This document shows positions 36,145-50,011 of a stretch of DNA of 64,000 bases, in pieces. The notes beneath the pieces were generated by a model, which saw nothing but the letters and a program-made list of their open reading frames with translations, did no database searches and had not been told where the DNA came from. Source of the stretch: Clavelina lepadiformis (Eukaryota; Chordata; Ascidiacea; Aplousobranchia; Clavelinidae); assembly GCF_947623445.1 (NCBI RefSeq), contig NC_135244.1, forward strand, positions 16,058,860 through 16,122,859, read 5' to 3'. Every line of letters starts with the position of its first letter. Position 1 is the stretch's first letter. A program made the translations under genes and the position numbers.

Positions 36145-39100
36145 TTAGCATAAAACTATTTGGTTTAGTTAGCAACAGAGTTCTTGTATACCTGTAATCA
36201 ACGCTGTTAGTTGTTACCTTCTATAAATATACCTGCTATGCAAAGCTGTGCGTCGAAACATTCCCATTTTCTAAGTGTTCTTATAAACTTACTTGTTGTT
36301 GAACCTGCTTACAGCTTCTAGAATGGTAAACTAAGCAAAGCACACCTTTTGCATTCAAGCGTGAAAACGATAAGGTTTGTCCGTCTAAGAAAGACGGCTG
36401 ATTTGTAAATGTAGAAAGAAAATTGTTACCCATACCTTAACAACAAGTTAGTTTCTTACAACACAAATTGTTGTCTTGTCACACCCGAGCATTACCGGCG
36501 AAGCAATTTTATTTCGTTGTGGAGCCAGGTTTTCGTAATGATCAAGCTCCTTTGGTTATATCCAGAAATAAACCCATCGAGAATTGCCGGCGAGAGACTA
36601 GCCTACATGGAGAACTTTATTAATATCGTGTAACGTTTCATTCACGACTCGGAGCTCGCGGCATGTTAACAAAAATTGTGTCATCGTTAAAAAATGATCT
36701 CATATGTTGTTATAGATTGGGTACTCTGAGTTTTAACAAGCCATCACAACGCAACAGTAAATAGCTAAAAATTTAATTTGTCCATAATTCGGAGATTTTT
36801 TGTCTGGTAAACTTTGAAATTTTGGGTTAGGTTGGGCAATGTAGTATAAAATAAAATCCAAAAAATTACCAAAATTAGGTAGTTAGGATTCTTATACACA
36901 ATGTAGAATTGCAGACTATTAGGGCGTTTGAAGTTAAATATGTAGAGAATCGTCATTGAAATCATCGTGCTATCAGCAATGCTACAAATGTGCTGCTTCG
37001 GTTTTGAAATTGGACCTGGATAAGATATTGTCGTGCAGATACAAGTGCCAGCAGTCTGTCTGATAAATAACATGCGTGGGACTTTATCTCGAAAAGCTAT
37101 GTGTATTATGCATGCTTGGTGTTGTTTTGTGTTCTTTATCAATGTCTCTTTGTCAAAACCGTCACTGTTGCAAGGAATGTTAATTGAAACAATTAACTAA
37201 AACTAAAACGTCCAATGACTTAATCGAAGCAACTAAACATTTGCTATGTCAAATAGATTAAATCAGTTGTGTTTATGAATTTAAATTTGTAAATTACCTT
37301 TAAAAAAAACTCTTTTGAACAAAAAGGAAATTCAACAATAAATCTTAAAATAGTTAAATAGTGGTGTTTTTTGTTTTACGTTTACTAATTTTTATCTATT
37401 CACCTTTCTTCATTTATATGACGCAGTGTTACATTTGACCCGACCAACGGGTCGACGGCATTGTTTGTTATTTACGCCGAAGAGTTTGAAAAGATGACGT
37501 AAAACGGCGACGCGTTCTGCCAAGTTCAAAGATTAGGGTCAAATCCTGCTTGCGGGTACTCGAGCGAGAAAAAAACATGTTAGTCGTCAGGGCAGCTAGT
37601 TTAACCGTAACCTGGAAATAATAATTTGTTGTTTGCATTCAGACGCAAATCGAACTAAGACTGCGTTTTTGTGCTGGTTGTGTTAAGGTGTAGCGCATGG
37701 TGAGGACAAAATATCATGCTTTTTTACTCTCAATCGTTAACGCGGTTGGACTTAAGCTTATCGTTTTTCAATACGTGTTATATTACCTTATCATTTGTGG
37801 CCGTGAATCATTTCGAAGTTATGCTTTCGTATGAGCTAGCATATCGTTTGCTGTAATTGTAAGCGATAAATCAATCTGAACTTTGCGCAAAAACCGAAAA
37901 CTACAGTCTAGGTGAAAGTTATATAGTACAGATTTGTCATTGTTGATTTTTACTAGATTTTGCCAAAGGATCGCATCAGCTTTAATAATGTATCTTTGCC
38001 AGATAATGTACCTTATTTCACTACTGTATAGTTGTTTAACAGGCGTACGAGACACATTGTTGTGTACGGTTCAAACCACATATTTGTTGTGGCAGTAAAA
38101 TATTTAGTAGACTACAACAGTGGAAACATAATTAGTTGCTGGGTGACCTCGCCACTAGTACCCGTCAACATCGTGGTAATAGGCAATAACAACCCCATTT
38201 TGCTAGGTTGGTGGCGATATCGCTGTCAAAATTAAAACCGCTGTTTGTCGGTTGTGCTCTAACACTGTATAAACCGTTAATCCTCTTTCCGTAGCGCTAG
38301 TCAGTTTACAGAAAATCCTTTCCGCCAATATGTTTGTGGACAGTGCCACTAAATGATAAACGTTGACCTGGATTACCTCTTTGACTGATGTAGGCGTTTG
38401 TTTGACTCAATTGCTGACCATATTTCAGAAGATTGCAAATTGTGCCGTGTGTCTATTATGTGTAGGTGGGGACTTTTTTACGAGGAAGGCATGCGCAATT
38501 ACCAGCTGCTCAGATGTGTGAAGTAGCTATTTTGGTCAGTACGATGAGGTGTTGGCAACATAACCAAGCTTTTATCTTGGGAATTTTGGCTTTAATATAG
38601 ACTGATGACAGACGTACAGCAAGTCTAAGCTTTACTCATGAATCGATGCAACCATAAATAATAGATCCTTAGGCATAAAAATAGGCTATTCAACGTATGC
38701 AATGATGTTGACCACCCTATATTGTAAGAAGCTAGCACGCGTAACGTCATTACGATTATGACAATAAACTTTTAACAAGTTGGTAATCAAAAAATGATTA
38801 CAATTAGTCGCATGTTGCATGATTTCCCTCCGACCTGAACTTGTTACCGGGGAACTTGCGCAACGTTCTTACATGTTTCAAGCAATAATATATGGGTGTC
38901 TTGAACTTTCGTCCGAACTTGTTTGAATAACTACCGGTTTTGAAGCTTATATGGAGAAATTTTTTAGTTTACGTATGTCTCACATGAAAATTTATAACAA
39001 CTGCTGCATTCTGCAGAAAGAAAAGAGAAAGAAAGACGGGGAACATTTGGAGAAGTGGAGAATAAGTTATCGACAGCCAAATGCTGTTAACATACCTTAT

Positions 39101-39931
39101 ATTGTACAATAGGTGCCTAGACGCAAAACCTCACTTTAGTTTAGCCGCGTTTCTTAGAGAAAAAGTAACTCCTTTCTGGTTTCTGGCTCTTGTTTCTGAA
39201 ACTGTATTTTGCATTTAGAAAATACCTGGAAGAGCATTACATATTTTTTGTTGATGCTGTAATTTTAAGCGTTATTGAACGAAATTTCGAAAAAGCTCCT
39301 AAAAGTGCGGTATCGGTTGAGGTGCTGATTAATGCCGTCAGTTATTAATTCATATTATGAAGGAGTGCGCTTTTTTATCATCTTCTATTACACCATTTTG
39401 TCACGTGCATCGCATTCTTGGATGGTGATGTAACTATTCATCAAAGTAACTTCCAATTACTAGTTACGTCACTTTACCTCTATCGAGAGGTTGGAGATCA
39501 AGATCAGTTGAGTGGAAAATTTATCTAAAAATCCGTTTCATCTTTCCAAGCAGGTGCAAAGCTGCTTACTCTTTCGTGTGTTAGAGATGGGGCAGCTGCA
39601 TTTGACAATGTCAATGATGCAGTCGAATTGTATGTTTTACGAAGTTGTCTTGTAAGCAACCTGTCTCTTTAAAGAGATTGAACATCTTGTAATGTATAGG
39701 GGTCAGAGTCAGAGCTGCATTTGTATTGTGCAAGAAATAGACAGGTGTTGTATGACAAAGTATTTTTGGCAGACGAAACGGGATAAATATAGACTCTTTT
39801 CTGTCATAAAGGTGGAGTTTTATTCAGTTAAATGCTTTAAAACGACGTACAGTGTTATTAACTGAGAAATGTATTTTAGAAGATAGTAAAAAATAATTAA
39901 TTGAAGTATTGTTAGCGAATATAGGTCAACA
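36145..39931. other. Intergenic DNA between two divergent secreted-protein genes
   Basis: About 3.8 kb upstream of both the proteoglycan gene (minus) and the MAM gene (plus). The frames at 36765-37142 and 37819-38055 (minus) and 38032-38235 (plus) have no domains, signal peptides or convincing splice sites. I see no repeat with clear ends. Probably promoter and regulatory DNA. Confidence 0.4.
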
Positions 39932-42900
39932 ATGAAACTGGCAAAACTGTCATTCTTGTTTGCGGTTGTTATATTGAATACAATCTTTTGCCTAACCGAG
40001 GTTTCATCGACAGCAGTAGACTGCGCTTTTGACAAAAAACGATCCTTCTGCCGATGGAAGAGAGAAAAGTACGGAATGAGGAGGGCTGGTTGGAGGAGCG
40101 GATCTAATTTGCGCGGAACCGAGATCGAAGACCACACCGGCCTCGACAGTGAGAAATCAGTTTTTAGAAAAAACAACTACAGTACAAAGTTCTAGCGATA
40201 ATAACTCATTTCTGAAAACAAATTTAGCAATACGAGTTTCTGGTTACTTTTGTTATACACATTTGTAATAGGACGACTATATTACGCAAATCATGGAAAA
40301 CTTAATTTTCCTTCTTGAAAAATTTCACTGTCTTGTAATAATAAGTTTTTCACTATTTTGTGTTGAGCTAAAACTGGTATTTTTATAGATGGAAAATTCA
40401 TCTACTTCAAGGCTAGGAGCAGACCGGCCGGATTTCGGTCTCGCCTTCGAAGTGTGAGTGTGATACCTTCGCCTGAAACTTGCTTCGTTTTTTGGGTTGC
40501 AATGGGCGGTGCCAACAAGGCATTCCCAGACGGAAATTCGCTTCTAAGATGTAAGTTTAAGGTGATATCCGGTACTTCAATCTAATATTGTCATAATGTC
40601 GGCGGCTTGTACACAATACTCAGTAATTAAAACGTGCTCGAACATTTGAGCTTATGAGAATATCAGTAACGAAGACTGAAATTATAATATTGCAAAAAGC
40701 ATTATCATTAATATAAAAAAGATGTAAAATGACGGTATTGGTTTTAGTGTATTTTGTGGGACAAGACGAACCTGTTGAAGAAAGCGAACCTGTCTGGACA
40801 AATGGTCATAAAACACCAAGAAACGGCCAATACACGCAAATCGTTGTCCCCTTGCGCGAACACTTGATGACCATGAACGTAAGTGAAACGAAAATGATAC
40901 AGAGACTTTGTCATGTACGCAACCGTTTTCTTAGGCCTTACTAATATAATTAGGCATTTTTTCAAGTATGGCGATTAAGTATCCATTGGGAATCATTAAA
41001 GTTTTTGGAACACGTACAATCGCGTGTATAATACACTTGGTGGTTTGATATAAAAACGCACTGCATGTCGTGATACCACCCCTTTAGCTTCGAAAATGCA
41101 CTTTGTAGCCGCAACGGATTTGTTTAACTGTATATATTGAGCCATGCTTTAACATACGCTTAGCCGTATGCTGCACGATGTGACCATAAACGGCTTTTCT
41201 TTCAAATAAAGTGTAAAAACATTCACTGAAATATGCTAATTGCCAGTAATAACGAAAGCGTTGTGGTCGTATACTTATATGAATGATCTGCTCTCATAAC
41301 GACGCAACCCATAGTTTTTTTTTTACTTCATAGTTTTTTCTTGATGTGAAGCCCCTCGGTCACGAACCCTTGCAAACCAAATGATAAACAAATGACTTTT
41401 CACTTCGCCCTCTCAAAATGAGGAAATGTAAACACTTGACGACCGTTTAAGAAAAGCTCAAATTAATTTTCCCACCACTTTAACTCTTCCGGTCCCGCTT
41501 GAAACTCGATTTTCTTTCGCGTCGAATTGCTCAGGTCTGATTTTCCGTTTGCAAAAGGTCGCATTGACATCGTTTTGTACTGCTTTGTAACTCAACTGAA
41601 AGTCAGTTTTTTCACAGCAAAAAGATAATAAGGGAAAACAAAATAAAACATGGAGTAGCTTTGTGTTTAATGATTTAAATATATTTTACTTTAAATCTGC
41701 CTTCCATCATTATCATGGCTTTTTCTGTAAGATGTAATTGATTTTATGTGTAGCTGAACCAGGTTCCCAGCGCTTTATAGTGAAGGCCATTTAATCTTTG
41801 TGTGGTGGTGTCGAATTGTAAATGCATACGTCCAAGGTCACAGATTCTTAAGCGCGGCTTGTGTGAGCGTAACCTCTTCAGCTTATAGGGCTCAGTCGTT
41901 TTTTGAAGCCCAAGAAACCTGGCACCAAAGCGGGGATTCGATTTTGGTCTCAACGACAAAGTTGTTTGAGCCAAAGCACTTCAGATTCTTCGTTTTTGTC
42001 GTTAGGTAATAAGTTGTATTTTTATTGCCTTTGCCCGAGTTCACGAGCCCACCCCGAAGTTTGTTTAGCAACGACATAACAATTTGACATTTATGATTTT
42101 TTCTGCACGATTTGGTTTGCGACTTGTTAAGCGGTCGCCTTACGACAAAGGCACGTGCCTTAAAATTCCTTGCAAACGAAAATATGCATAGCAAGCACAA
42201 TACGTTCTGCTTATCATTTTGCGTTTTACATGGTTTAAGTTTTATTTGTAAATCCGATACTTTTGCTGCAAAGATTTGCGATCTTTTGCTCGGATATAAC
42301 CGCTATAGGAGCTGCCTATACTCCAAAGTGAGCAAAACGTATGTATAAAAATGAACTCTTAATCTTAGCCGAAAGCGCATGGTAGCAAGCGACTAATCGT
42401 TTGTTTTTATCTTTAACTGTGACCTTGTTACGCGCGCGTGACGAATTTGGATACTTGGGATATTTTCAAATACAGTTTTGTTTCTCGCTAGCTAGATCGA
42501 CCTTCAACTTAACGTCTTATAATGTGACCTTTTCAGGTTGTGGTGAACCTTTTATTTCTGCTACCAGCTTAAATGGAAATTCTTTGTGTTCGAAAACAAG
42601 GAATACATGGTTTCAATACAACACAATTTAAAAGTTGTTTCTTTAAAGCTGCGTTTTGGTTTATGTTTGCATTAAAAGCAACAAACTCGTCAAATTTAAA
42701 ACATTTATCACGTCATATTTCGTTTATGGTGAAGTATTTCTGCTGCTATAGGCTATTAAATTTAAGTTGTCACGATTTGGTATTATAAAACTACAAAAGC
42801 AGATGTAGCGCTATATGTGGTCGGTAGTAAATCACTGCTTTTCTTGAAAGATTCAAGTGTTACAGAAAATGGCGTCTCTAAATATAGCTTGTGTCTGTAG

Positions 42901-45900
42901 AAAAAGAATTTTTGTCGCTACTCGACTCAATAAATTATAACTGTAAGAAGCAAGAATCGTAAAATTTATGTTAGCTTTTGAGCGACGGAGGCCATCGCCA
43001 ATTTAAAATACACATGTGTCATATTTCAGAAAACGTTTTTTCCTTTACGTTTGTGTAGCACTGTTGACGGTTAAAATGACGTCATTTGTTTTTTTGGGTA
43101 CAACTCTACGACGAACGATAGGGTATATACTATACTATACTATATATAGGGTATATACTAGACGTTTAAAATTTAAGCCATCTGTGTTTCTATCCCGCAC
43201 TGTTTGGAAACGAAGAATAGTCGCGTGCGAACGTGCCCATAAGGAAAAAAAACCGCAACTGTTAAAAGTACCGGTTTACGTTCGCAACTGACTTTCTTTG
43301 AAAAGCCTCTGAGACAAATCGAAAAATAGCAGCGACAAACGCCATTGTAACGAAGACACAAACAACATGTATAACGCTTCACAAACATACTAAAAGTTTT
43401 AAAGTGTAGGACCCAGCTTCATTGGCGAAATTTATTCAGTAAATATACTGCAATCATTTACCTTTAATCGACGGTAAGCGAAAGGTTATTGTAACAGCAG
43501 AAAGGATTACTTAAATTACTAAACTTCCAAATTATTTAGCTTATGAAGTGGTAGGCCTGCGCAGATATTGCACATATAGCTTGTGCGGTGGTTTAACAAT
43601 ATTGAACATATTTCCTGCAAATATTTTCTTGACCTAGCCCAGCGACCAGTATTTTGTCAACAAACGATGGCTGGTCAGGTTTGGGCAAAAACGGGCAACA
43701 GCTTAAAATGTTTCTTACATGTTCTGATGATTTGAAAGAGCCAATGCCATTAGACTTTCACGGACAATAAAATAAAGTAATGTTGTATATTGCTTTGTAA
43801 CAACATATACTATGGATTTAACCAAACTTTATCAGTAACTGCTAGAAGTGACCGCCGTTGAAATTGAAACGTGGGCCTAATTTTTTTACATGATGCGCAA
43901 GAAACATGTTGTTTAAACCAACGATTTTGATGTAATCGTTGCCGTGACATGACTCGAAATACTTTTCATGTTGTGACTGTAAATGGCCACGCCAAGAAAT
44001 GTTTTCGACCTTTTAGATCTAATTTTACTTGAACTTTTTTGGGGGGTGAGCAGGGGAGAAAGGCTCGGAAATAATTTCGCTTCGCTTCAAGCCTGTTTAC
44101 TTCGATACAATACAATGCAGTTCACAAATTAAGCGAAAAGGTTTAGAAAACGGAAATCTAACTTTTGTCAGTAAGATAGGTTGTAGCTTATGTAGCTTAT
44201 GTAGCATAACCAATACTATACGGTAAGCACAATTTCAATATTGAATGCTATGCCGCATATACAGCAACAAAAATGCATATAAAGTATTGCCACGCCAGTT
44301 CATTAAAACGTCGATGTTGGCGGTAAAAATTTCTGTCACGATAAACTTATTCTCAAAACCTTAAAGAAAAGGAAAATATATTAACCATATGACAAGAAAG
44401 TAAACAAAAGATTTTTCTTCAAAATGAAATTTGTTTTTCTTATACTTCAGAGCATTTCCTCACAGTTCGTCTTTGAGACCATGCGTGGAAACTCCAAACA
44501 GTCTTATGTCGTCATTGATGACGTGTCCCTACGTAGATGTGGTAAGTGCAAACTCGAATACAATTTGCAACTCTTATCTAGTTAGTACGGAGTTGACGCC
44601 AGTTTCGCAGCTAATTTTCTTAGCCCTATAGTAAGTCATCCTGACTGTGATGGAATGGTTGCTGCGACAGTAAACAACTTACAACGCAAAAGCAAACGTT
44701 TCAAGTCGTGCATGAAAATAACTAGATTCTTGTTAACGTTGACAATTTTGCGGTAAACAAGCTTAGATCAAACCACATTATTATCATAATAAAGCTTTAT
44801 TTATCTGTTAATTATTGTTTTTTGTTTTTTGTTGATTTTTGTAAAAGGTTGTCCACAAACTTTGTATAAAAGATTAGAAAAGCTTTTGACTTAATACCAG
44901 GAACAAACAAATTTAAAGGCGGAGAGCTGCTGATTGAATGAATAATATAGTTATAACAGGCCCTCTTTTTTGTTAGATCGAATCCAACTTGAAACATCAC
45001 ACAAGAAAAGACCGAAGTCCGGTAGCCTGGATTTGAACGAAAAAGAAGCGATGGAGAAGATGAAAGATGTAAAGAAGAAGATGATTAGCCTTATGCTACC
45101 AGCACATCGGCCCGGTGCTCGGGTCTATGAGGTTAGCTTATACGCGGATGTTAACGTTACAGTGGCTAAGCTTGAAACGCAACTAAACCATGAAGCTTTC
45201 TCGATTCTGCGGTAAAGAAACGATTTGAGCAAACACGCTTTGTCCTAAACAACTACAATGATTCACAAAAAAACAGCAGTGTATTTTAAGTGTATTAGTT
45301 AATCGTAGTTTCATTCTACTACTACAGTTCGAAGAGGCGACCGCTCTGAGACCGATTGTAGCATCAAGATCTTCTAACCAGAGCACCACCACCCGTGCAA
45401 TTCGCCTAACTTCTAATGGGGAGTTTTTTCCTCCGAAACGCATCACCGCAAGAGTTCCGTTGAGAAGAAACCAACGTAGACGCGGTGGCAAAAGAGGAAG
45501 GAAATCACGAAAAATATCTAAAGGAAGACGAAGAAAAAACCGCCGAAAAAATAAAGCGAAGTCAAACACAAGAGAACATGGTTTCGGGAACGTATACCTG
45601 GAGAGTAAGTCATAACAAAATTGTCAACTATGAGTGCAGTGAGTGCATGATATTGTATATAACATCAGAGATTTTGCCAACAAGTGCATCAGCATCGTTA
45701 AGCATGAAATGTGAGCAAAAAAAGCGATTAAAATGCCATACATGTTGACAACTCCTTTTATTTCTCTACAGAACCAACTAGCACAGTTCGTTACAATGGT
45801 CCTGTCTCACCGGCCACACCACCATCGATCATGTGCGATTTTATTGAATACACACAACGTCTACAAAGATGTTTCCGGACATTTTTTTCAATGTTGCGTC

Positions 45901-48181
45901 AGCACCCACACACTTGCCTGTAAGATTCTCAAAGTTATACTGTTGACAAAAATCTAGTCTAGACTCTAGACTAAAGTCAAATAAACTAAATAAGAAAAAA
46001 TATTCAAAGCAATTGGAATAGTTCTTTGGCGCGACCTAGTGCTGACATAAACTACTCACGCAAGAGCTCCGACACCATGCGTTAACATTTTAACAAGAAC
46101 AAGAAACTTATATATCTGTATATATACTTACTTGGTTTTAGTAATCGCTATACCGATTTGGAATCTTGTCTTAACTTGGCGGCTACGTCATGTGTTCCGA
46201 CGCGCAACATGGAAACAATGAGAGTTCAGGAAATAGTTTTGGGAACGCTACGAAACAACTTTAAAACTAAACGGGTAAGAGATTGAATTTATTTCTGTAG
46301 ATGCATACTTATACTTACTCAAATTACAGGTATTCGTGCAATATATCTATATATATATATATATTACTGTATATATATTGCATATATATATTTTATATTG
46401 TACAGTTATGTTTTATAAGGTACCTGTACCGAATAAGGCCCACCTAACACTTTTTTGAAAATAACTCAAGAACCATAAATGAGAATAGACTGAAAAATCG
46501 TATTCTATTAGTGAGGGTATATGACTACAACATATTAAAACCACAATACCTGACAACCCCCCAAAAAATTTTTATAAAGAAATTAAAAATTCCAAAAAAT
46601 GGGCCTTATTAGGAGCATAGGCTCCTAATAAGGCCCACCAATTTTGTGAGTATTTTGATTTAAAACATAGTAATAGACAACATATAACATTATTAGAAAT
46701 TTCACATTTTAAGTTGTACAAACATTTGAAAAGATTCCACTAGGCGCATCAAAGTAACTGCAACAATTTGCCAACTGATGACTGGAACCACTCTTGAAGT
46801 CTGGACATCAATTAGCCAAGCATCTTGTATGGGCCTTATTAGTTGGTTGTTACATGAAAACTTCAGCCGGCTGACAACAGTTCATTTAACCGGCCAAATT
46901 CTCACTTACTTTTTTTCTAAATTAACAAAACCACCTTAACTGCAAATATCAAATTTTTGTTGTACTCTAGCGAATCGGTTGATCACGTGACAACGATGAA
47001 ATCTGGTAAACCATCATGAATTTATATTAGTTTTTATGTAGGGACAAAATCTTTCATTTATTTGCACGGGTTTGCGAAATATGAGCAATGGGCCTTATTA
47101 GGGACCGGGCCTTATTCGGTACAGGTACCTTATATAAAAGGGCTTACTAGGCAATTGTACAATAGACTAAGTTGGTATGAATTTGGCTGGTTAACTCGGC
47201 AAATGGTCGACATTCTTATTGGTAATTCTATAAGGTTTTCCAAGCTATACATTAGCAAATATTTATTTCTAGTTTAGTTGATGTAATAGGTATAAGATAT
47301 TTCTATACCAGTTACGTCAATTAAAATACCATGATTCAAAGGTGACAAATAATTGTTAGGTGTTCTGTGAAGAGGAAGGCGCTTTTGTTTACCCAGAATT
47401 CGCTGTCGACAAAGTTCCAATCCAATGCGGAAGTCGATATTTTATCAAGCTGAGTGAATGCAGCGGATCATTCAGTAATATGTTCCAATTACGTCATGGC
47501 AACCCTAAGCTTTGCAGGTATTTACATGGCTCGAATATAACATAATTTGCATGCCGATTTATAAGTTAGTTTCTGTGCAACGAATGCCTATTCCATTATT
47601 ATTTTTATTGTATGTGCGAAGGCTTATATACTCTAAAATCTAAACGTATTTTTGACTAGAAATAAAAAACTTTATATTTTACTTCTAACCACTACAGGAA
47701 ATACGCTTTTAGAGTGTGATTTGTTATTCAAACAACATTATCTGATTACAATCCATTATAAGTGCATTTGATCTAGATCTAGCAAAAAAATTAAATATTA
47801 AAACTTCGTTATAAAGGGAATACTATCAAGCAAACGACTGTCAACGCCAAACAACAGCCGAAGAATGTAACTTCGATACCGAGACTATGCTTTTGTACGG
47901 TTTGAACCTACAATACCAATTCGCTCACAACCCTTTTTGCATTCACCTTCCGTTTAGTGCTTGGTGGCCAGATTCCTAGATGCCCGTTTTAACGGTTGCT
48001 GGTTATCATCAGGCAGCTTGTACAGCACAATGAGTCACAACTATCTAGTTGCACTTACCTATTTAAGGATGCCCGACAAGCGAGAACACATGATGACGCA
48101 GTTATACACGAAGAGAATAATTTTACCGTGTTCAGATGTTGTAACAACTTTTGGAAACTTGTTTTGATTCTTTCAGTGTAA
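39932..48181 (+). CDS. Secreted MAM-domain protein with basic linker and Cys-rich C-terminus
   Basis: Ten-exon model, every junction in phase: 39932-40148, 40389-40550, 40748-40878, 44451-44541, 44977-45131, 45328-45604, 45772-45919, 46142-46274, 47360-47517, 48013-48181; 546 residues. Residues 1-27 are a signal peptide (KLSFLFAVVILNTIFCLT). Residues 31-200 form a MAM domain: DCAFDKKRSFCRW, EDHTGLDNGKFIYF, ETCFVFWVAMGG, PVWTNG, FVFETMRGNS and VVIDDVSLRRC, an adhesion module of extracellular proteins. Then a Lys-rich helical stretch, a very basic linker (RRNQRRRGGKRGRKSR onward, residues about 300-335) that could bind heparan sulfate or be cut by furin-like proteases, and a helical Cys-rich region from about 365 with some 13 cysteines (CDFIEYTQRLQRC, LESCLNLAATSC, VFCEEEGAF, FRCCNNFW). 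The C-terminal domain is not recognised. If the donor in exon 7 is skipped, translation stops at 45923, giving a 394-residue form. Intron 3 is 3.6 kb; intron 8 holds a MITE. Confidence 0.7.
46414..47134. mobile_element. MITE with 28-bp perfect inverted ends, in intron 8 of the MAM gene
   Basis: 721-bp non-coding element. The ends (46414-46441 and 47107-47134) are perfect 28-bp inverted repeats starting TATAAGGTACCTGTACCG and ending in GGCCC. The outer TATA or TA may be the target duplication. Inside, the word GGGCCTTATTA recurs at 46612, 46831 and 47090, and at 46610-46646 two copies face each other to make a 16-bp perfect hairpin stem (GGGCCTTATTAGGAGC with a 4-nt loop). No transposase. The family is not certain. 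Confidence 0.85.
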
Positions 48182-48871
48182 ATATTTCAGCGAGTTGCCT
48201 GGGCAAAAGTCGTAAGCTTCAAAGTGTGCATTACTACGGATAGAATTGTTGCGAACGCTTAATTTGGCGTTGTTGGCCATTTAAAGCAAATATTGCATTA
48301 TTGGGTGAATATGATTACACGTGATCTTTCATGCTTTCCGTAGAGACGTATATTTGTTTAATTGGCGGACTACAGAAAATTGCAATATTCTATCTTCAAC
48401 ATTCTTATTGCTTTTTTTGTTTTTCATCCTTTTGTGTGAATATGATGATTATCAGTTTTTCCTTTTTCCATCAGTAGGTTTAAAAACAATAAACCAAAAA
48501 AGTTCCCCAATCGCCTCGTCGATTGAGGAGAAGCATTTACTGCTATATTTGTACACGCAGCTGCCAGAATTGTTTCGAGGGAACGTTTACTTGAATGCTT
48601 TCAACCCAGGATAACTACGTTTTCAGTAAGGGCAGGCAAGGTGGTGTAACCATAGCAAAGAAACCAATCAGTTAAGGGATTTTTGAAGTAACAAAATGTA
48701 GCTGCATGATTTAGAGGAAATCATGGCTATTTCCAGATATGTAAATATGCGGTTTAGCTGATACTTGAACCCTATATCTAAGGTAAGGTTTTAAAATTGT
48801 CGTTACAAATTAAATTAATGTAGAAGAATTGGGTGAAAGCTATATTAGTAATATTAGTGTGTTTCTTGGGA

Positions 48872-50011
48872 TCACGAGAAGTGACCGTGAACAAACTCAC
48901 CGGCGACAACTGGTAGTGGACAACTGACCGGCAACAAATTGGCCGGCGATCAAATTAACCGTGACGTAAATTGGCCGGCGATGAAATTAACCGTCGATAA
49001 ATTGGCCGGCGATCAAATTAACCGGCGACAAATTGGCCGTCAAAAGGTCAAAGTTCTAATTCACTATCTAGTCGCTATCTAGTCACTATCCAATTTAGTA
49101 TGTGTATTGCAGTCAAGGTTGCCACTCGTAGAGTTTTTTGGCCCCTTGTAGGGTGTAGGCCCTACACCCTACACTGTAGGGTGAGCCTACGGGTTTTTCA
49201 CCTTTATTCATAGATTTCCTATTGTTACATGCATTTTCCCGGTCTAGACGAGTTGTTTGATGAGATTATGAAACAATGCGTTGTAGCCTATCTCATGTTG
49301 TAACAATGGACTCATTGCAATAACAATGGACACTTTAGTTAAGTAAATTGTCAGATTGAAGCTGTACGTCAGGACTCCCCTAGTTTTAAGTCTTGGTTAT
49401 GGTTATGCTAATAATTGTAAATTGCAAAAAGAGTTGGAGAAGCCCAGCAGGTGGAGACTGGAGAGTGAGACAGGATGCGCGACTTCAAACCATCGTTGAA
49501 GATTTTGCAAACCGTGACATATTAGATTTTCTCAGAGGCATCGCCCACAACCTACAATTTGCGCAATAAACTTCCTTATTTGTCAAATAACAGTTTGTGT
49601 AAATTTTAGTGCCCTTATTATGTAGTGTCATATGTGTTTTGCAGTGAACGTCTTTTAATGTTGTTACTCGTATTTCTCGTATTTCCGGAAATATTTCTGT
49701 TTATTTCAATAAATGTTTCAATGTGTATTGAAATAAAAAAAAATTTTGTTAAAAACAAAGGAAATAGTTACAAACAAATATTTCCTTTACATATTATATA
49801 CTACCATCAACTTAAACACAATAATTCAGCACTTGCACGGTCAATTTACCTCCCGGTCAATTTTCATTCCGGTAAGTCTGTTCCCGGTTAGTTTGTTCGC
49901 GGTCAATTTACATCACAGTCAGTTTGTTCGCGGTCAATTTACGTCACGTTCAGTTGTCCCCGGTGAGTTTGTTCGCGGTCATTTTCCCGCGGTCATATGT
50001 CGTGGAACCTG
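48872..50011. mobile_element. Foldback element, long copy
   Basis: About 1.1 kb with long inverted arms. The left arm (about 48872-49050) is built of 15-16-bp units such as AAATTGGCCGGCGATC alternating with AAATTAACCGTCGAT; the right arm (about 49838-50011) contains the inverted counterparts (GGTCAATTTACGTCACGTTC, GTGAGTTTGTTCGCGGTC) and ends CCGCGGTCATATGTCGTGG. The middle contains a segment (about 49690-49805, TTTCAATGTGTATTGAAATA and following) shared almost exactly with the shorter copy at 50874-51378, plus a block at about 49081-49690 absent from that copy. No protein is encoded. The outer left end is diverged or lost. Confidence 0.75.

Noticed and set aside
45184-45569. Minus-strand 128-codon frame opposite the MAM gene
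   Set aside because: It is the antisense shadow of the basic-linker exon 45328-45604, whose plus-strand frame fits the phases on both sides.
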